Of a DNA stretch of 64,000 bases, positions 21,379-33,072 are shown piece by piece. The notes beneath the pieces were generated by a model, which did not search any database, had not been told where the DNA came from, and saw only the letters and a program-made list of their open reading frames with translations. The first letter of the stretch is position 1. Each line of letters starts with the position of its first letter. The translations under genes were made by a program, and so were the position numbers. Source of the stretch: Drechslerella dactyloides (Eukaryota; Ascomycota; Orbiliomycetes; Orbiliales; Orbiliaceae); the NCBI GenBank assembly GCA_020064725.1, contig JAGTWJ010000001.1, positions 930,001-994,000 of the forward strand, in the 5' to 3' direction.

Positions 21379-24300
21379 TTTTTCAAGGCGGTGTATTTGA
21401 TTCTGATGAAATCAATAATATTTCAAAATATATGAAGAATTCTAGAAGTGAAAATATACAGATATTCACAATGCAGTGTAAGAGGCTGAGATTTGTTAAA
21501 GAGCTGTCGAAAATATCAAGAAACAGCGCAAAAAGCACTGGGAGGAATCGTTCTTAATAAAAACGTCACCCTTATTAGCCAATGTTACGTAAGTAGCTAG
21601 CTAAACAAGACCGATTTGCAACGTTAGCTTTATGGCTTATTGTGAATGCTTACAATCGCAACGAGGGAAATCGACCCGAATTAGAATTTCGGATTGGGTT
21701 GCAAGAGTCGATCGTGGACGGAAATCCGCAAGGCAATTTCGAGATACTCGAAAGACGGCAGCACGATGCACAATGACAGCTACAGGGGCGCATTGCGCCA
21801 AACCGCCGTTGCAACACGGGCTGGGTCCTCAAGACCATAGTATGTACTTACCCCATCTCCTTTTCGATCCTTATATCAAATTTCTGTGCGCGCTTATTTA
21901 CGCTAACCCAAACCCAGTGCAGAGGCGGAATATAGAACACAAGGTTTTGAAGTAGATTCTATGTTGAGAAGGTGCAACCGGGCTGAACACCTCCACAATT
22001 TCCCCAAATTTGATGTTTTGCCTTCCTGTCTTTGCGGTCCTATTGCATATCGACTAATTAACTAGCGTTATACCTCTGCATCGCGAAGCCAAATAAGCAC
22101 TAGACGAGTCCCTAATATTATAAGGGCTAGAATACAGGGAGATATACAGTTACCACGGCATATCAGACAGCATTTAGAACATCGGAGACCGCAATGTAAA
22201 TTGCTTAATTGTACCTCTACAATATTTTAGTGTACTAATATTCTATCCTGTCGGCCTACATTGTTCACATGCAGATCTTGGTGTTTGGCGTGTTCGCCCA
22301 CCAGCCAGTTATGTTAAATCTAATAAGGAGGGGGCGCTTGGGCTCAGCAACATAATAGGTTGTCTTAACCTAGAGAAACATTGTCGGAAAATATTAGGTT
22401 TATTAAAGAGAATCTTTATACTTAGATATTGCTACCCTTATCATAATATAGTTTATAGAGTTAGAAAATAACAAGTGTATCTAGTAATGGCACACAGTAC
22501 TGATATATGATTGTTGTAAACCTAGCTTTGCAATTGTCGAAGGTCAATAAATAGAAAAATAGAGCGTCCTGTCTATCTATCGACTCGGAAACAAGTCTAT
22601 AGAGGTGTAAAAGATCACATATACACTGCTGCTCATATCGCATATAACGTAGAGTGTTCGTCAATTTAAGTAAGCGCATAAAGCGCATTAAACACGAAAT
22701 ACCTTTAATCCCTTAGCCAGTCACCCATGCAGGGCAATTCCAGTAACCACGAACATCGTGTTGGGTCGCGCTACTACTTAGCTTAGGGCCTTGATCTCAA
22801 CGCTGACTTAGTCTCGAGGACATAACGTATACCCTTGCAAGACGCAAAAGTCTGTTTCCTGGAATCGGAAGGAGTTTCGCTGGCATCCATATTTGCCCAC
22901 CCTATATATATACTCAGCTTTATCGACGAGTATACCCTTTGTTGCCACAATTCGTCGTATTCAATTAGGTCATATTTAATCTCGAAAATGTTGCTGATAT
23001 TAACGTCAGTGATGTTACCCAATGCCGCTCTAACTCCTGCCAGTTGCAGCATAATTTAGTAGAGTTAGTACTAATACAGTCTTTTTAGTTTCATACCTCT
23101 TTTCTCCATCGTCCCTGATCATACCGCAGTCATGATCGACCGCTCACTAGCGTTACACTCACAGAATGCATGTCGCACCGAATGACACACTTGGGGATCG
23201 TTCAGATGTGTTACATTTAACTGAAGGATATGCAGCACTTTCCGGAGTGATGATATCATCACTGGCTCGGAGACGTTTGCGACACTAAAGTTGCGCTCAG
23301 CGTTCTTGGCTTGGGGGATATCTCACTGGGATATAAAAGATCCAAGAGACGGACTTCACGGTCAGCGTTTGATTTACCAGACGCGGGAGGGATCTTGACT
23401 TGTTTCATCTACGTGGAGAAGTCCAGTTCTAAAGCAATTACATTTGTGCCTACTGCCTGCAGTACTGACCTACTGCTGAGAATATCTACTGTTACAATAT
23501 AACTATTACTCTATAGTGCCGAACATCTATATCTGTCTACTAGTTATCGTTTATATCGTCCATTTGCTCATCTATTTATAATATCATATTTATTCAATTA
23601 ACCATTCATTTACCTATTTGTCTGGATCCTTTACTGGGCATCTAGGGGATTCGCTGAGGGGAATCCGACTTTGCTGGTTTAAACGAAAAGAGGAAGAAAG
23701 AGAGGGTAGCGTGGTGCCCGGAAGTTATAATAAATGTATAGCAGACAGAAAGCTTATGGAGCATAATGGGCAGTTAGCAAGCCTCTTTGAACTTATTTAG
23801 CGTACAGAAATTATTTATGTTCATAGTACGTAATGCGCACCATGAGATGTAAAAGGTACCCGCAGCAAAGAAAGTACTGGTGTATCCTGAAAAGCAGCGT
23901 CAATCTCTCCCCTCTATACCAGCCTTACATTATATGCCAATCTCGGTGGGCCACCCGTATACATATCAATCCCGTTGAAATACCAGGACTCAATGAGACA
24001 AATTTACCGAGCTACCGATAAGGGTTGAGATATATAGTATGCAGTGCAACTTAGGATACATACTCTAACATTAGCGGAGTAAAGTGAAAGACGAAATACT
24101 CTACTTTTGCACACCTTAACATTTTCCCCTCGATAGCCTAGGCGTAACTGCATGCATGGGTAATTAGTGTATGCCTTCGATTTCGGAATGGACCAAGCGA
24201 ATCTGTAAACGACAACAAAGGGGGCATAGAAAATAGACAAATACAAAAAGCAACAGCTATCTAGGCTCAGAGAAACAGAGTAAAATAAAGCAGGAGGCAG

Positions 24301-25764
24301 AAAACGACCGTCCAGAGCAAAAGCACGCCCCAAGATCGTCCCTATCTGCTGACGCGCGAGGAAATTCGTGAGGCGAGCGCAGTCGCAGCTTTTTCGCACT
24401 CGGCAGCTAACGAATGCCAACTAACGGATACGAATGGTCACAAAACATGATATATTGCTATGAATCTTATGGCTGTGCGAGTGCGAGTACATGTATGGCC
24501 ATGTTTTCATTCAAGACATAAACAAATAAAATTCTGTTTATATACCAGGTAAAAGATATCAATCAAACATTTCAGCATAGAATTCATGATTGATTATGTA
24601 TGATGTTGAGGTTGTTGCGGCTGGAGGCCTTGTCTCGATTGGCGCACCGCGCATGCAAGCCATCAAGCCGTCGCATGCACATGGCGGCAGCGGGCGCCAA
24701 CCCCGCAAAATACAACGTCAACCAAAAATGCATAGCTTCAATCGGTTCCTTATGATCTGCGACCAGTTCGCTGCGCAAATAGAGCTTTCTACGGAACAAT
24801 GTAAAGCTGTTTCTCACCCCGCTTGCCTTTGGTATTTGGACATGCAGAGTGACATGATAACAGGTTCGGTCTCAATCCATCCAGCATGCAGAGAAGAGTA
24901 TCGTGCGCTTATACTCGATAAATATAGTTACCAATTATATATGGGCATTGCATTGACGAACTCGTACTCGTGCGTTGACCGACATTTTTAAATTTCAAGT
25001 CTGATTCCTAGAAAAGGAAACTCATTTATCCAAGTATATCAGCATTAGCGAAGGCAGGGCAAAACTTCTACTTGGGTATACCGTAGCGGGTGTAACGTAG
25101 CTTAACCGGATAATTCATCAAGCATCCCCGGAACTCGAAGAATCGAAGGTTGGATCCATGGAAACGCCGCCCAACGCAGAACTTGTGCCACCAAACTTCG
25201 CTTCCAACGATCCATCCATCCGTGGAGCCCCACCTTGCATGCAGTGTTACCCCACGAACCACGGATATTTTTTCGAAATTTCCCAGCTACAACTGATGGT
25301 ATATTGAGAATGCCGTGTTTTGATATGTCGCCGGATCGCCGGTTTGCAGCACCTGCGGGAGCCGGCTTAAGCCTCAAAAGCGGTGACTGTATTTAGGGCG
25401 GGTTACATTCCCAACCGCGCACAAATATCAGGATCTGAGCATTTCATTGAATTAAGCTGATCTTAAATTGGACTCTACGAATATAAATATCCCTCGATTC
25501 GCCTTGATGTCGAGACTCTTGCTTTATCACCATTATCTAACGCTTGTGTGAAAGCCATTGAGCTTGTATCTTAAACGATAGACTAGAAGCTGGACGCAAG
25601 CAATCCGCGAGATAACATTAAGCCCAGATCTTTAGATTCCAAGAGCTCGAAAGCCCCTCAGACTTATAATTATAGTTGATTCAGCTTCCAGCTCCTACTA
25701 CATTATTATTACTGTCATTACTATCATTATCTCCAGATCAAGTCTTCCAAGGGAGCTTCCAGCC
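21379..25764. other. Long gene-poor AT-rich block
   Basis: No intact gene is supported in this 4.4-kb stretch. Short open frames lack family signatures. The recognisable content is the mutated copy of the methyltransferase 3' end at about 22320-22575. The sequence elsewhere is TA-rich and stop-rich in all frames. Confidence 0.45.
22320..22575 (+). pseudogene. Mutated duplicate of the methyltransferase 3' end
   Basis: This aligns without large gaps to about 18415-18665, the last coding part and 3' flank of the methyltransferase. Shared anchors include GGAGGGGG…CTTGGGCTC, AAAGAGAAT, ATAGTTTATA…TAGAAAATGA-like and TGTAAACCTAGCTTTGC followed by GGTCAATAAATAG and AAAATAGAG. Most differences are C to T or G to A relative to the intact gene. 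This fits a duplicate damaged by RIP. The upstream limit is uncertain. Confidence 0.65.
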
Positions 25765-26480
25765 ATGCAGAAATCCCTCATTACTATCATCTTCAGGTGC
25801 GCTAAATCCTCATCAATATAATATGAAGCCAAGCTAACCACAGACTCCGGCTACACAGCACTCTAGCGCTTCGCGCATACGCAGCCTGCCCGGCAACCCC
25901 AAACCACCAATGCCAATACTGGTGCGACTACCCAGGCACCGCAGCAGCAGGATCCTGCTCAAACGTAAACATCACAACCCAAGGCAGCGTCTGCAACGTC
26001 TGTCCCGGCATAACCGTCGCCTGTCCCGCAAAATACGACGCGGAATGCCCCTACCTCTGCCACTACCCGGCCGCCCCGCAGGATGGGTTCTCCTGTTCGT
26101 ATGTGAACATCACAACGCAGGGGTCCGTGTGTGAGAAGTGTCCCGGCGGGCCGGCGGGTACTAGCGTCGGTCTTCCCTCGCCGTCGCCAACGTCGACAGC
26201 TTCCGGGTCGGCGAGTGCGTCTGCGTCTGCGGTTCCTTCCGGGTGTCCTGCGACGCCTGCCGCAACGTGCGCTTATTGGTGCGAGTATGGCGGGCAGCCT
26301 GATACCGGTACCTGCGAGGCTGCGCTTGTGGTCAACTTGCGCAAGACGTGTCAGAAGTGTCCGGGGGGTTCGGGAACTTCGACGGTGACGCCGCCGCCGA
26401 TAGCTACGGGGGCGGCTTCCACTTTGCGGATTGGCGGTGCCGCTGTCATTGGTTTGCTCGGTCTCGCACTCCTCATCTAG
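25765..26480 (+). CDS. Secreted GPI-anchor-like protein with three six-cysteine modules
   Basis: Exon 1 25765-25796 and exon 2 from 25859 (or, in phase, from 25844) to 26480 give 217 (or 222) residues. I prefer 25859 because it yields a clean signal peptide, MQKSLITIIFSTLALRAYA. The body carries three modules with the pattern C-x7-C-x3-C-x10/11-C-x11-C-x2-C-P-G, the first two adjacent and the third after a Ser-rich linker (SASASAVPSG). The C-terminus is a small-residue site plus hydrophobic tail (GGAAVIGLLGLALLI), as for GPI attachment. The protein is thus expected at the cell surface or wall. No known family is recognised; it is not the eight-cysteine CFEM pattern. GC content is higher than in the flanks, supporting a real gene. 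Confidence 0.75.
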
Positions 26481-26914
26481 GTGGGCTCGTCTAGGACAAC
26501 CCGGTATTCTGCACATCGGGGCCTGGAGTGGCTGGGGGGTAATATTTTTTAGTTATCATGTATTTAGCAAGTACATCAATGGAAGAACAGAGTCTTGGCC
26601 TCGCCGAATTGGAGGTAATTGGTAACGTGCTTACTATATTACTAGTTGTCTGCGGCTTGAATATATCCCGTCCTGAAATAGAGTACAAGATCGATTATTC
26701 AATCGCGTCGCGACAAGTTCGCCCGAGTTCGTTGTTAGTATATAATCCCGGCCCCCATAGCTTAGTACTATACTTCCCCAATTTCCAGCCATGTTTCTCC
26801 AAGTCTCATAGTTTCTGCACGCGATCCGCCCCCAACGTCCTACACTTTACCATCCATATTCGAATATGTGACCTCCTCAAACTCGCTTTTCCTTTTCACA
26901 TCTTTACAATCCTA
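26481..26914. other. Intergenic, no gene recognised
   Basis: Contains the 3' flank of the cysteine-rich gene and leads into repeat copy A. No supported frame. Confidence 0.4.
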
Positions 26915-27960
26915 CTGGTTACTACGTGATTTTAATCGCCCAATAGGGCATTATTGAATCGTGATTAATATTTTATTTTTTCTAAAAGAAAACAAAAAGC
27001 ATAGCAGAATGAGAAGAACAAGAAGGAGAGAGAGAAAAAGAAAGAAAAAGATCAACGGCGGCGACGACCACGCTCCAGGGACATCATGCCTTTGAAGGCA
27101 TGCTCGACGGGCCGGTTAGCCCGCAGCCTCCCCGTCCAGACGGTGGCAGGGAGGGAACAGCGGGAGGAGGAGGCGTCAGAACGACGGCGAGGGGAGGCGA
27201 CTCAACGACAGCCGCAAGAAGAGGGGCGACGACGGCCGCAGTGGCAGTGCTCCAGCAGTGTCATACCGGCGAAGCGGCCTTCGCCGAGGCAGTTTGTATG
27301 CATCCTTGCCCTGCAGTTGACAACGGCGAGAGGAGAAGGAGTGACGATGTCGGGAAAGCAGAGACACCGAGGATTTTGGAGAAAGGTTTCGGCTACGCCT
27401 CGTCCACACCATGGATGAACACGTCCTAGAAGTTGAGATCGATGGATTTGGCTGTCGTGTGGTCCTCAGAGCCGAGAGATGGGATAAACGAAGGGCGGTC
27501 TAGGGAAATTGGGTTAGACGCATGCAGTAACACCACGGAAATTTACAACACTCGAAAAGATGGCATGGTATTGCATTACTTACGTCTGGGCGGCAGGGTA
27601 TCGCGGTAGTTGTAGGTGTGGGGGTTAGTGTGGTAGCTGGTTGTGGTGCGACGTCGGCGATGCTGGTGACGAGAGATTAACGAGGGTCTGGATTGAGTGA
27701 CAACAGTAGTGAGGTTGAGGTTGATGAGGGCTGAGGCTGAGAGATGATGGAGGGGAAATGGAGGTTGATGAGGGTTCGGAGTGATGATGGGAATCTTCAA
27801 ATGATGGCTCCCTCGATGTATTTTTACATTCACTGCATCTGTGACCGCCTGAATCTGCGGCCGCTGGAGAATTCAACAGCTTCGGTCAACGCGATCGCCA
27901 GGACGCAGTCGAGCACCTCAGACATGATGGCCAGACAAGTTAACTAATTCTTATCTAAAA
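26915..27960 (-). repeat. Repeat-borne gene family, copy A (decayed)
   Basis: Minus-strand unit. The 13-nt first exon is at 27596-27584, its ATG changed to CTG. A GTAAGTAATGCAATACCATG… intron follows, then exon 2 from 27499 to the stop at 27052-27054. The C-terminal end (AFKGMMSLERGRRRR) matches the Arg-rich tail of copy C, but exon 2 contains stops. The 3' flank (ACGTGATTTTAATCGCC…) and 5' flank (GCGGCCGCTGGAGAA…) recur at the other copies, so the whole unit of about 1 kb is repeated. Confidence 0.65.
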
Positions 27961-28844
27961 GATCCATCTTTGATGAGGAGCTCAGAAGTTGTCTCGTCCC
28001 CTGAGAAGTTCGTCCGGTCTTCCTGCTCCGAAACGCATTTCCTCTAGCTATATTGTGCGTTAAGCCAGCAAGGGTCGAATCTCCCTTCCATGAATCCATC
28101 GCCATTGCATTACACCACATCGGACGGACTGTTCGGCCTCGCTCATCTTTCTAGACTCGCTCATCTAGAGCGACCTAGTATTGCGTATATGCCACAAGCC
28201 CTGAAGCCCGCTCGACGACGTAGGGCGCACCGGAAGACACTCTATCGGTCGAGAATATTATAGCTTCGAATGCCGTCCTAGAGCTCTGGCCCGCGTAGCA
28301 TGCAAAGCAACTGAATAATAAACTTTCCCCACGAAGGAACCGGTCTAGCACGTACTGCTCGATGATGGAAGCAATCCGTAATCGCATTTCTAGATGGTAG
28401 GATGTGATTGTCATCGCATAGATCTATCTCGAAACAATCGCGGACAGGGGACTTCGCTTTAACCTTCGAAGAGTCAGCCTCGCGGCTATCTCGAAACTCT
28501 TAATAAAGCTTGCATATGGCGGTACGGCGGAATCAGTCTCGGGCTTTGCTGGTGTCAAGACTGCGGCGGAACTCGCTTGATGTCAGGACTCGAAAATGCA
28601 ACACTGCATTGCGAGGCTCGAGTCGGTCCTCCGATCCTGGCTAATGGTATAAAATCTTTAAGGTTTATCTAGATATATTATAATCACTGTTGAAGTGTCT
28701 GAATATCAGACTATATTATATTGAATCTATCAGCTGGTTCGTTAGAGATTCACGAAACATCACCGGATCCGTGGAGGAAGATACTAGACAGCCTTCACAC
28801 TAACATTCTAATCCCTCTTACATCTCAATAATTATACTAGTTGC

Positions 28845-30010
28845 TACGTGATTGGCATCGCTCAATTAAAGCATGATTGCATCGTGGTTATATTTCATTA
28901 TAAACAAAAAAGAAAAGGACATGAGGAGGAGGAGAAGAAGGAGAAGAGAAAGAAAAGAAAAGAAGGACTAGCGGCGGCCACGGTAACGACGTGTTTTTCT
29001 CTTAAAAAACAAGAAAGAAGGAAGGATAGGAGCATCCTCGGCGGACCAGTTAGCTCGCAGCCTCCCCTCCCAAATGGTGGGAGCGGCACCGACGGCGGCG
29101 GTAGAGGCGGCGGCACCAGTAAATGGGGTATGATCGTATCGTGATTATATTTTATTAACAAAGAACAAACGGACAGGGGGAGGAGGAGAGAAGAGAGAGA
29201 AGAGAAGGAAAAGAAACAAAGGACTAGCGGCGGCCACGCCGTCAGCAGGGACGGCGGCAGCAGAAGTTGTAGCGGGAGCGGTGGTCGCAGGAGCGGTGGC
29301 GGCGGCAGGAGCAGCGGCTTGGTTTGGTGCGCCTTAGAAGGTGCCCGGAACCTCGGACGGCAGTGGTGGGTGTGGGAAGTCCACTCCTGGTGCATACCCA
29401 ACGCGCGGGACAGGAGGGCCGAGGACGAGGCGGGTCCTGCGTTGGGAGCTAATGTTTGGTCCACTAAGACAATGGGGTTAGCTGCATTTAACAGAAGGCG
29501 TCTGGCTTGCGAGACAAGTAATGATACTATATGAACCTAATAAACATTCGAAAAGACATCATGGCATTGCACTACTTACGGCGTGGGGGCATGTTGACCA
29601 GCTGGTAGGCGGAGAGGTGGATGAGGGAGCAGAGGTAGGAGGAGTAGAAGCAGGGGTTGAAGCTTTGGATGGAGAATGGAGATTTTTCACGATTCTACTT
29701 TTTGTTGTTGCTGTCGCTGGTGAAAATGTAGGTGGGGAGTGATGAGTAGATGAAGTCGAGGATGGGGGACGGGTGGGCGGGTGGTCGTGCAATATATATA
29801 TGAAGCGCTTATATAAGCAACAGCAGCTTTTGCGCCTGTCATGAGCGGCGCCGTGCTCGATACCTCAACATTAATACCAGATAGGTATTTTCTATATTTG
29901 CTGTCTTTGCGGCCGCCGGAGAACAGCGTCGGTTGACGCGATCGTCTGGACTTAATCGAGCACTTTGTGTGAACTGGCTAGGCAACCAATTGATCATATT
30001 GTTTGTATAC
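28845..30010 (-). repeat. Repeat-borne gene family, copies B1 and B2 (decayed)
   Basis: B2: first exon ATGCCCCCACGCC at 29592-29580, intron, then exon 2 from 29463 to a stop at 29224-29226, ending in RRGRR. Relative to copy C, exon 2 has a deletion that shifts the frame. B1 (about 28845-29120) is a truncated downstream duplicate repeating the 3' flank, the Arg tail and the GGCCRGTTRGCYCGCAGCCTCCC segment. The B2 intron carries GCAAGCCAGACGCC, part of the hairpin-element core, which copies A, E and F lack. Confidence 0.6.
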
Positions 30011-30115
30011 TATTTATACCCGAAATTCAATAAAGATATATCTTCAATCTAGAGCTGAGAAGTTCCCGAGAAGCGCCAGACCATTTAGTCTCTTTCTTCG
30101 GAACTGCATTCCTCC

Positions 30116-30193
30116 CATTCGAGAGAGAGAGAGAGACTGAGTGAGAGACGGAGACGGAGGAGACGCAGAGAGAGAGAGAGAGAGAGAGAGAGC
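30116..30193. repeat. GA-rich microsatellite
   Basis: Interrupted (GA)n tracts between 30121 and 30191, upstream of copy B. A long T run follows near 30540-30583. Confidence 0.9.
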
Positions 30194-30663
30194 TCCGAGA
30201 TCAATAGCGAAGACACCCTCATTCAATATGTTGTAAATGACACCTGTAATATCTATATATATATAATAGAATCTCCGAAGGTTATCCAAAAATATTATCT
30301 CTATAGTTGAAGTTTGTGTGTACTGAATTATATTCTAGTAATTCTACTTTTTAGTTTATTGGAAGTTGATAAAATACTATAGCAGCGGGGTGGCAGGCAG
30401 CGTACTTCTACATTGTAAATTTTCTTAGATCCAGACAATTTTACTAGCTTCTACGTTCAACAGATAGCCTCGGGGTCTCCCCTGAGACTAGCCTCTACGT
30501 TATTTTAACAGCATAAATGGGGAATTATTGGATCCTGTTTAATTTTTTTTTTATCCTTGTTTAATTTTTTTTTTTTTTTTTTTTCCTACAACAGAAAGAA
30601 AAGAGGAAGGATAGGAGGAAGCGAGGAAGGAAAGAAAAAAAAAGAGAGGGAAAGAAGACTGTT

Positions 30664-31311
30664 TTACCGACGACGGCGTCGGCGCTCAGGTGAAGTCATG
30701 CCTTTAAAGGCATCCTCGTCGGGCCGGTTGGCCCGCAGCCTCCCCGCCCAAATGGTGGGAATGACACGGGCAGCGGCGGCGGCGGCTGCAGAACCAGTAC
30801 CAGCGGCGGCGGCACCAGCACCAGCACCAGCACCAGCGGCGGCGGCACCAGAACCGCCGGCGGGGGCACCAGCAGAGGCGGCACCGGCAGAGGCGGCGGC
30901 GGCACCAGAACCGGCGGCAGGGGCACCAGCAGAGGCGGCGGCAGAGGCGCCAGCAGACGTGGCCGCAGCAGACGTGGCCGCGAGAGCGGTGGTGGCGGCG
31001 GTCGGAGCAGCGGCCTGGTTGGGTGCGCCTTGGGAGGCGCCGGGAACGTTGGACAGCGGCGGTGGGTGTGCGAAGTCCACTCCTGGTCTGAACCCACCGT
31101 CCGGGACAGGAGCGCCGAGGACGAGGGGGTGGGCAGTCATGCTGTCCTCAGGTCCTGGGGCGGGAGTCAGCGTTGTGTTCACTAAGACAATTAGGTTAGC
31201 TGCATTTAACAGAAGGTATCTAGCTCACAAGACAAATAACAATATTATATGAAATCTAATAAACATTCAAAAAGACGCCATAGCATTATACTACTTACAG
31301 CGTGGGGGCAT
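30664..31311 (-). CDS. Repeat-borne gene family, copy C (intact): Ala/Pro-rich protein with Arg tail
   Basis: The 13-nt first exon (31311-31299, MPPR plus one base) joins across a 117-bp GTAAGT…GCTAAC…TAG intron to exon 2 at 31181-30664, giving 176 residues with no stop. The product starts MPPRLNTTLTPAPGPEDSM. It has a conserved middle (HPLVLGAPVPDGG, HPPPLSNVPGASQGAPN), a long Ala/Gly/Pro low-complexity stretch and a conserved end (IPTIWAGRLRANRP, FKGMTSPERRRRRR). No signal peptide is seen. The Arg tail would suit nucleic-acid or membrane binding, but the function is unknown. Six decayed relatives lie in the window. It may be a passenger gene of a repeat or a transposon-encoded protein. Confidence 0.55.
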
Positions 31312-33072
31312 ATTAGCCGAATTGTTGTCTAGTGGCTGGTAGTCAAAGAGGGAGCAGAGGGAGCAGAGGTAGGAGGAGTGGAAGTAGGGGTTGAAGCTTT
31401 GGATGGAGAATCGGATTTTTTCCACGATCAATTTTATAATTTCTGCATCTACTCTACTGGCGCCCCAGCTTTGCGGCCGCTGAAGAACAGCGTCGGTCAT
31501 CACGAGCCCTCAATCGTGCATGTTGCACGCGCTGGCAACTAATTGATTATACTTCTGCACAATATTCTTGCCTGAAAGATACATCTTCAGTCTGGGGTGG
31601 AGAAGCTACCGAGAAGCTACTGAGCGGCTCATCTGATCTTCCTCATCAAAAGTTTATCTCCTCCCATCATTTTTCTTTCATCATATATCTTCCTTAGTTT
31701 AGTTCTTGTTAATTTTTTGTTTTCTGAGACTGAGAAGGGCAGCGCTTTTGAGGGTGTGTTGATGTGTTGCTTGATGTTGTAAAATATGCAGTCACACAGT
31801 CGCACAGTCTCAACACTAGCAAAGGCCTAGCACCGATAGTCGCCTAACGTTCCGTAGCTTGGATCCAACTAGTTAGCGCCGCACGGGGCATCAGACTGAA
31901 GGGATGGACAGCCGCAGACCCAGAATATGCTACAAAGGACGAACTAAGTGCCCATCTAGTGTATAGAATATATGTATACGTAAGAATTACTTTCAAGGGC
32001 TATAAATACAATTGGCAGCTCCTTTCAATTGGATCAACCCCAAGCTTTATGGAAGCGAAAATATGCAGCCTTTCTAGTACGTACATGTGCATACCAAATA
32101 CTACTCGCTATAAGCTTGCTAATTTTTGCAATTTTGAAGGAAGAACGCCTCGCTTGTTCTGTCCGCTGGTTGTCGAGTCTCAATTATTAGCCCAACTACT
32201 ACTTAAGTAGTTATTGGTCATCAGCCAGCTACTATTTAACTACTGCTTCGGTCTCCGGCTATCAGTCCAGTTATTTGCGGGTTACTCGCTCGCAACATTA
32301 CCTGATATATTTACCTAAGTCGCCACCAGCCTGGCCACTGGCTTGATTATCGATTGTTAATTTAGCTATCTATTAATCTGATGATTGTTTATCATGAGTC
32401 TGCAGACTTACCTGCCGGTTATAAGTTATCTTGCGTAGGACCCCGTATATTGCCTTACCTGCTTCTTGCCTAGTGCTAATCTCCTATCTAGTGTGTGAGA
32501 TAACAATACATTTCATTTAGATAGTTGCCAACATGGCCTTGAAATGAGGTGTATTACATATACACAGGTCGCATAAGACAGGACTTGATGATCTACTACC
32601 AGCTCCTAGTACTATACTTGGCACCAGGGCCCAGCCGTGCTCACCTTAATTACAGATGCGTACTCAATAAGCTACTCCGTTCGATTAGGCGAAAGGTGCC
32701 GTTTCCACTATATGTTTCTTTGTTGGCAAACCAGCAAGCTTGAACCTCCCCTCGATTCCCATTCTATCACCCTCGTAAGCTTAACAGGATCAATCAAAAT
32801 CCTGTTTCCACGCTCTCGTGTCTGCCGGAACTATATCAAAGCTACTGAATTCGAAGCCCACTGGAGATACTATCAAGATAATGTATTTATTGTTAGTATG
32901 GCGTGAGCAGGTTAGCATTTCTTTCAATCATTCTCATAGATTCTCATATACAGCTCGAGGACACTTGTTTTTTTATCACTTGAATATTTAAATGCTCAAG
33001 TAGCTTTCTAGCTAGCAAACACTCAGCTCATCGATCTGCCGAATTCATGCTCACTCATTTCCAATCTTCGGA
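31312..33072. other. Upstream flank of copy C and gene-free AT-rich block
   Basis: To about 31560 this is the shared 5' flank (ACCGACGCTGTTCTTCAGCG on the minus strand). Beyond it no supported gene is seen. Confidence 0.4.
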
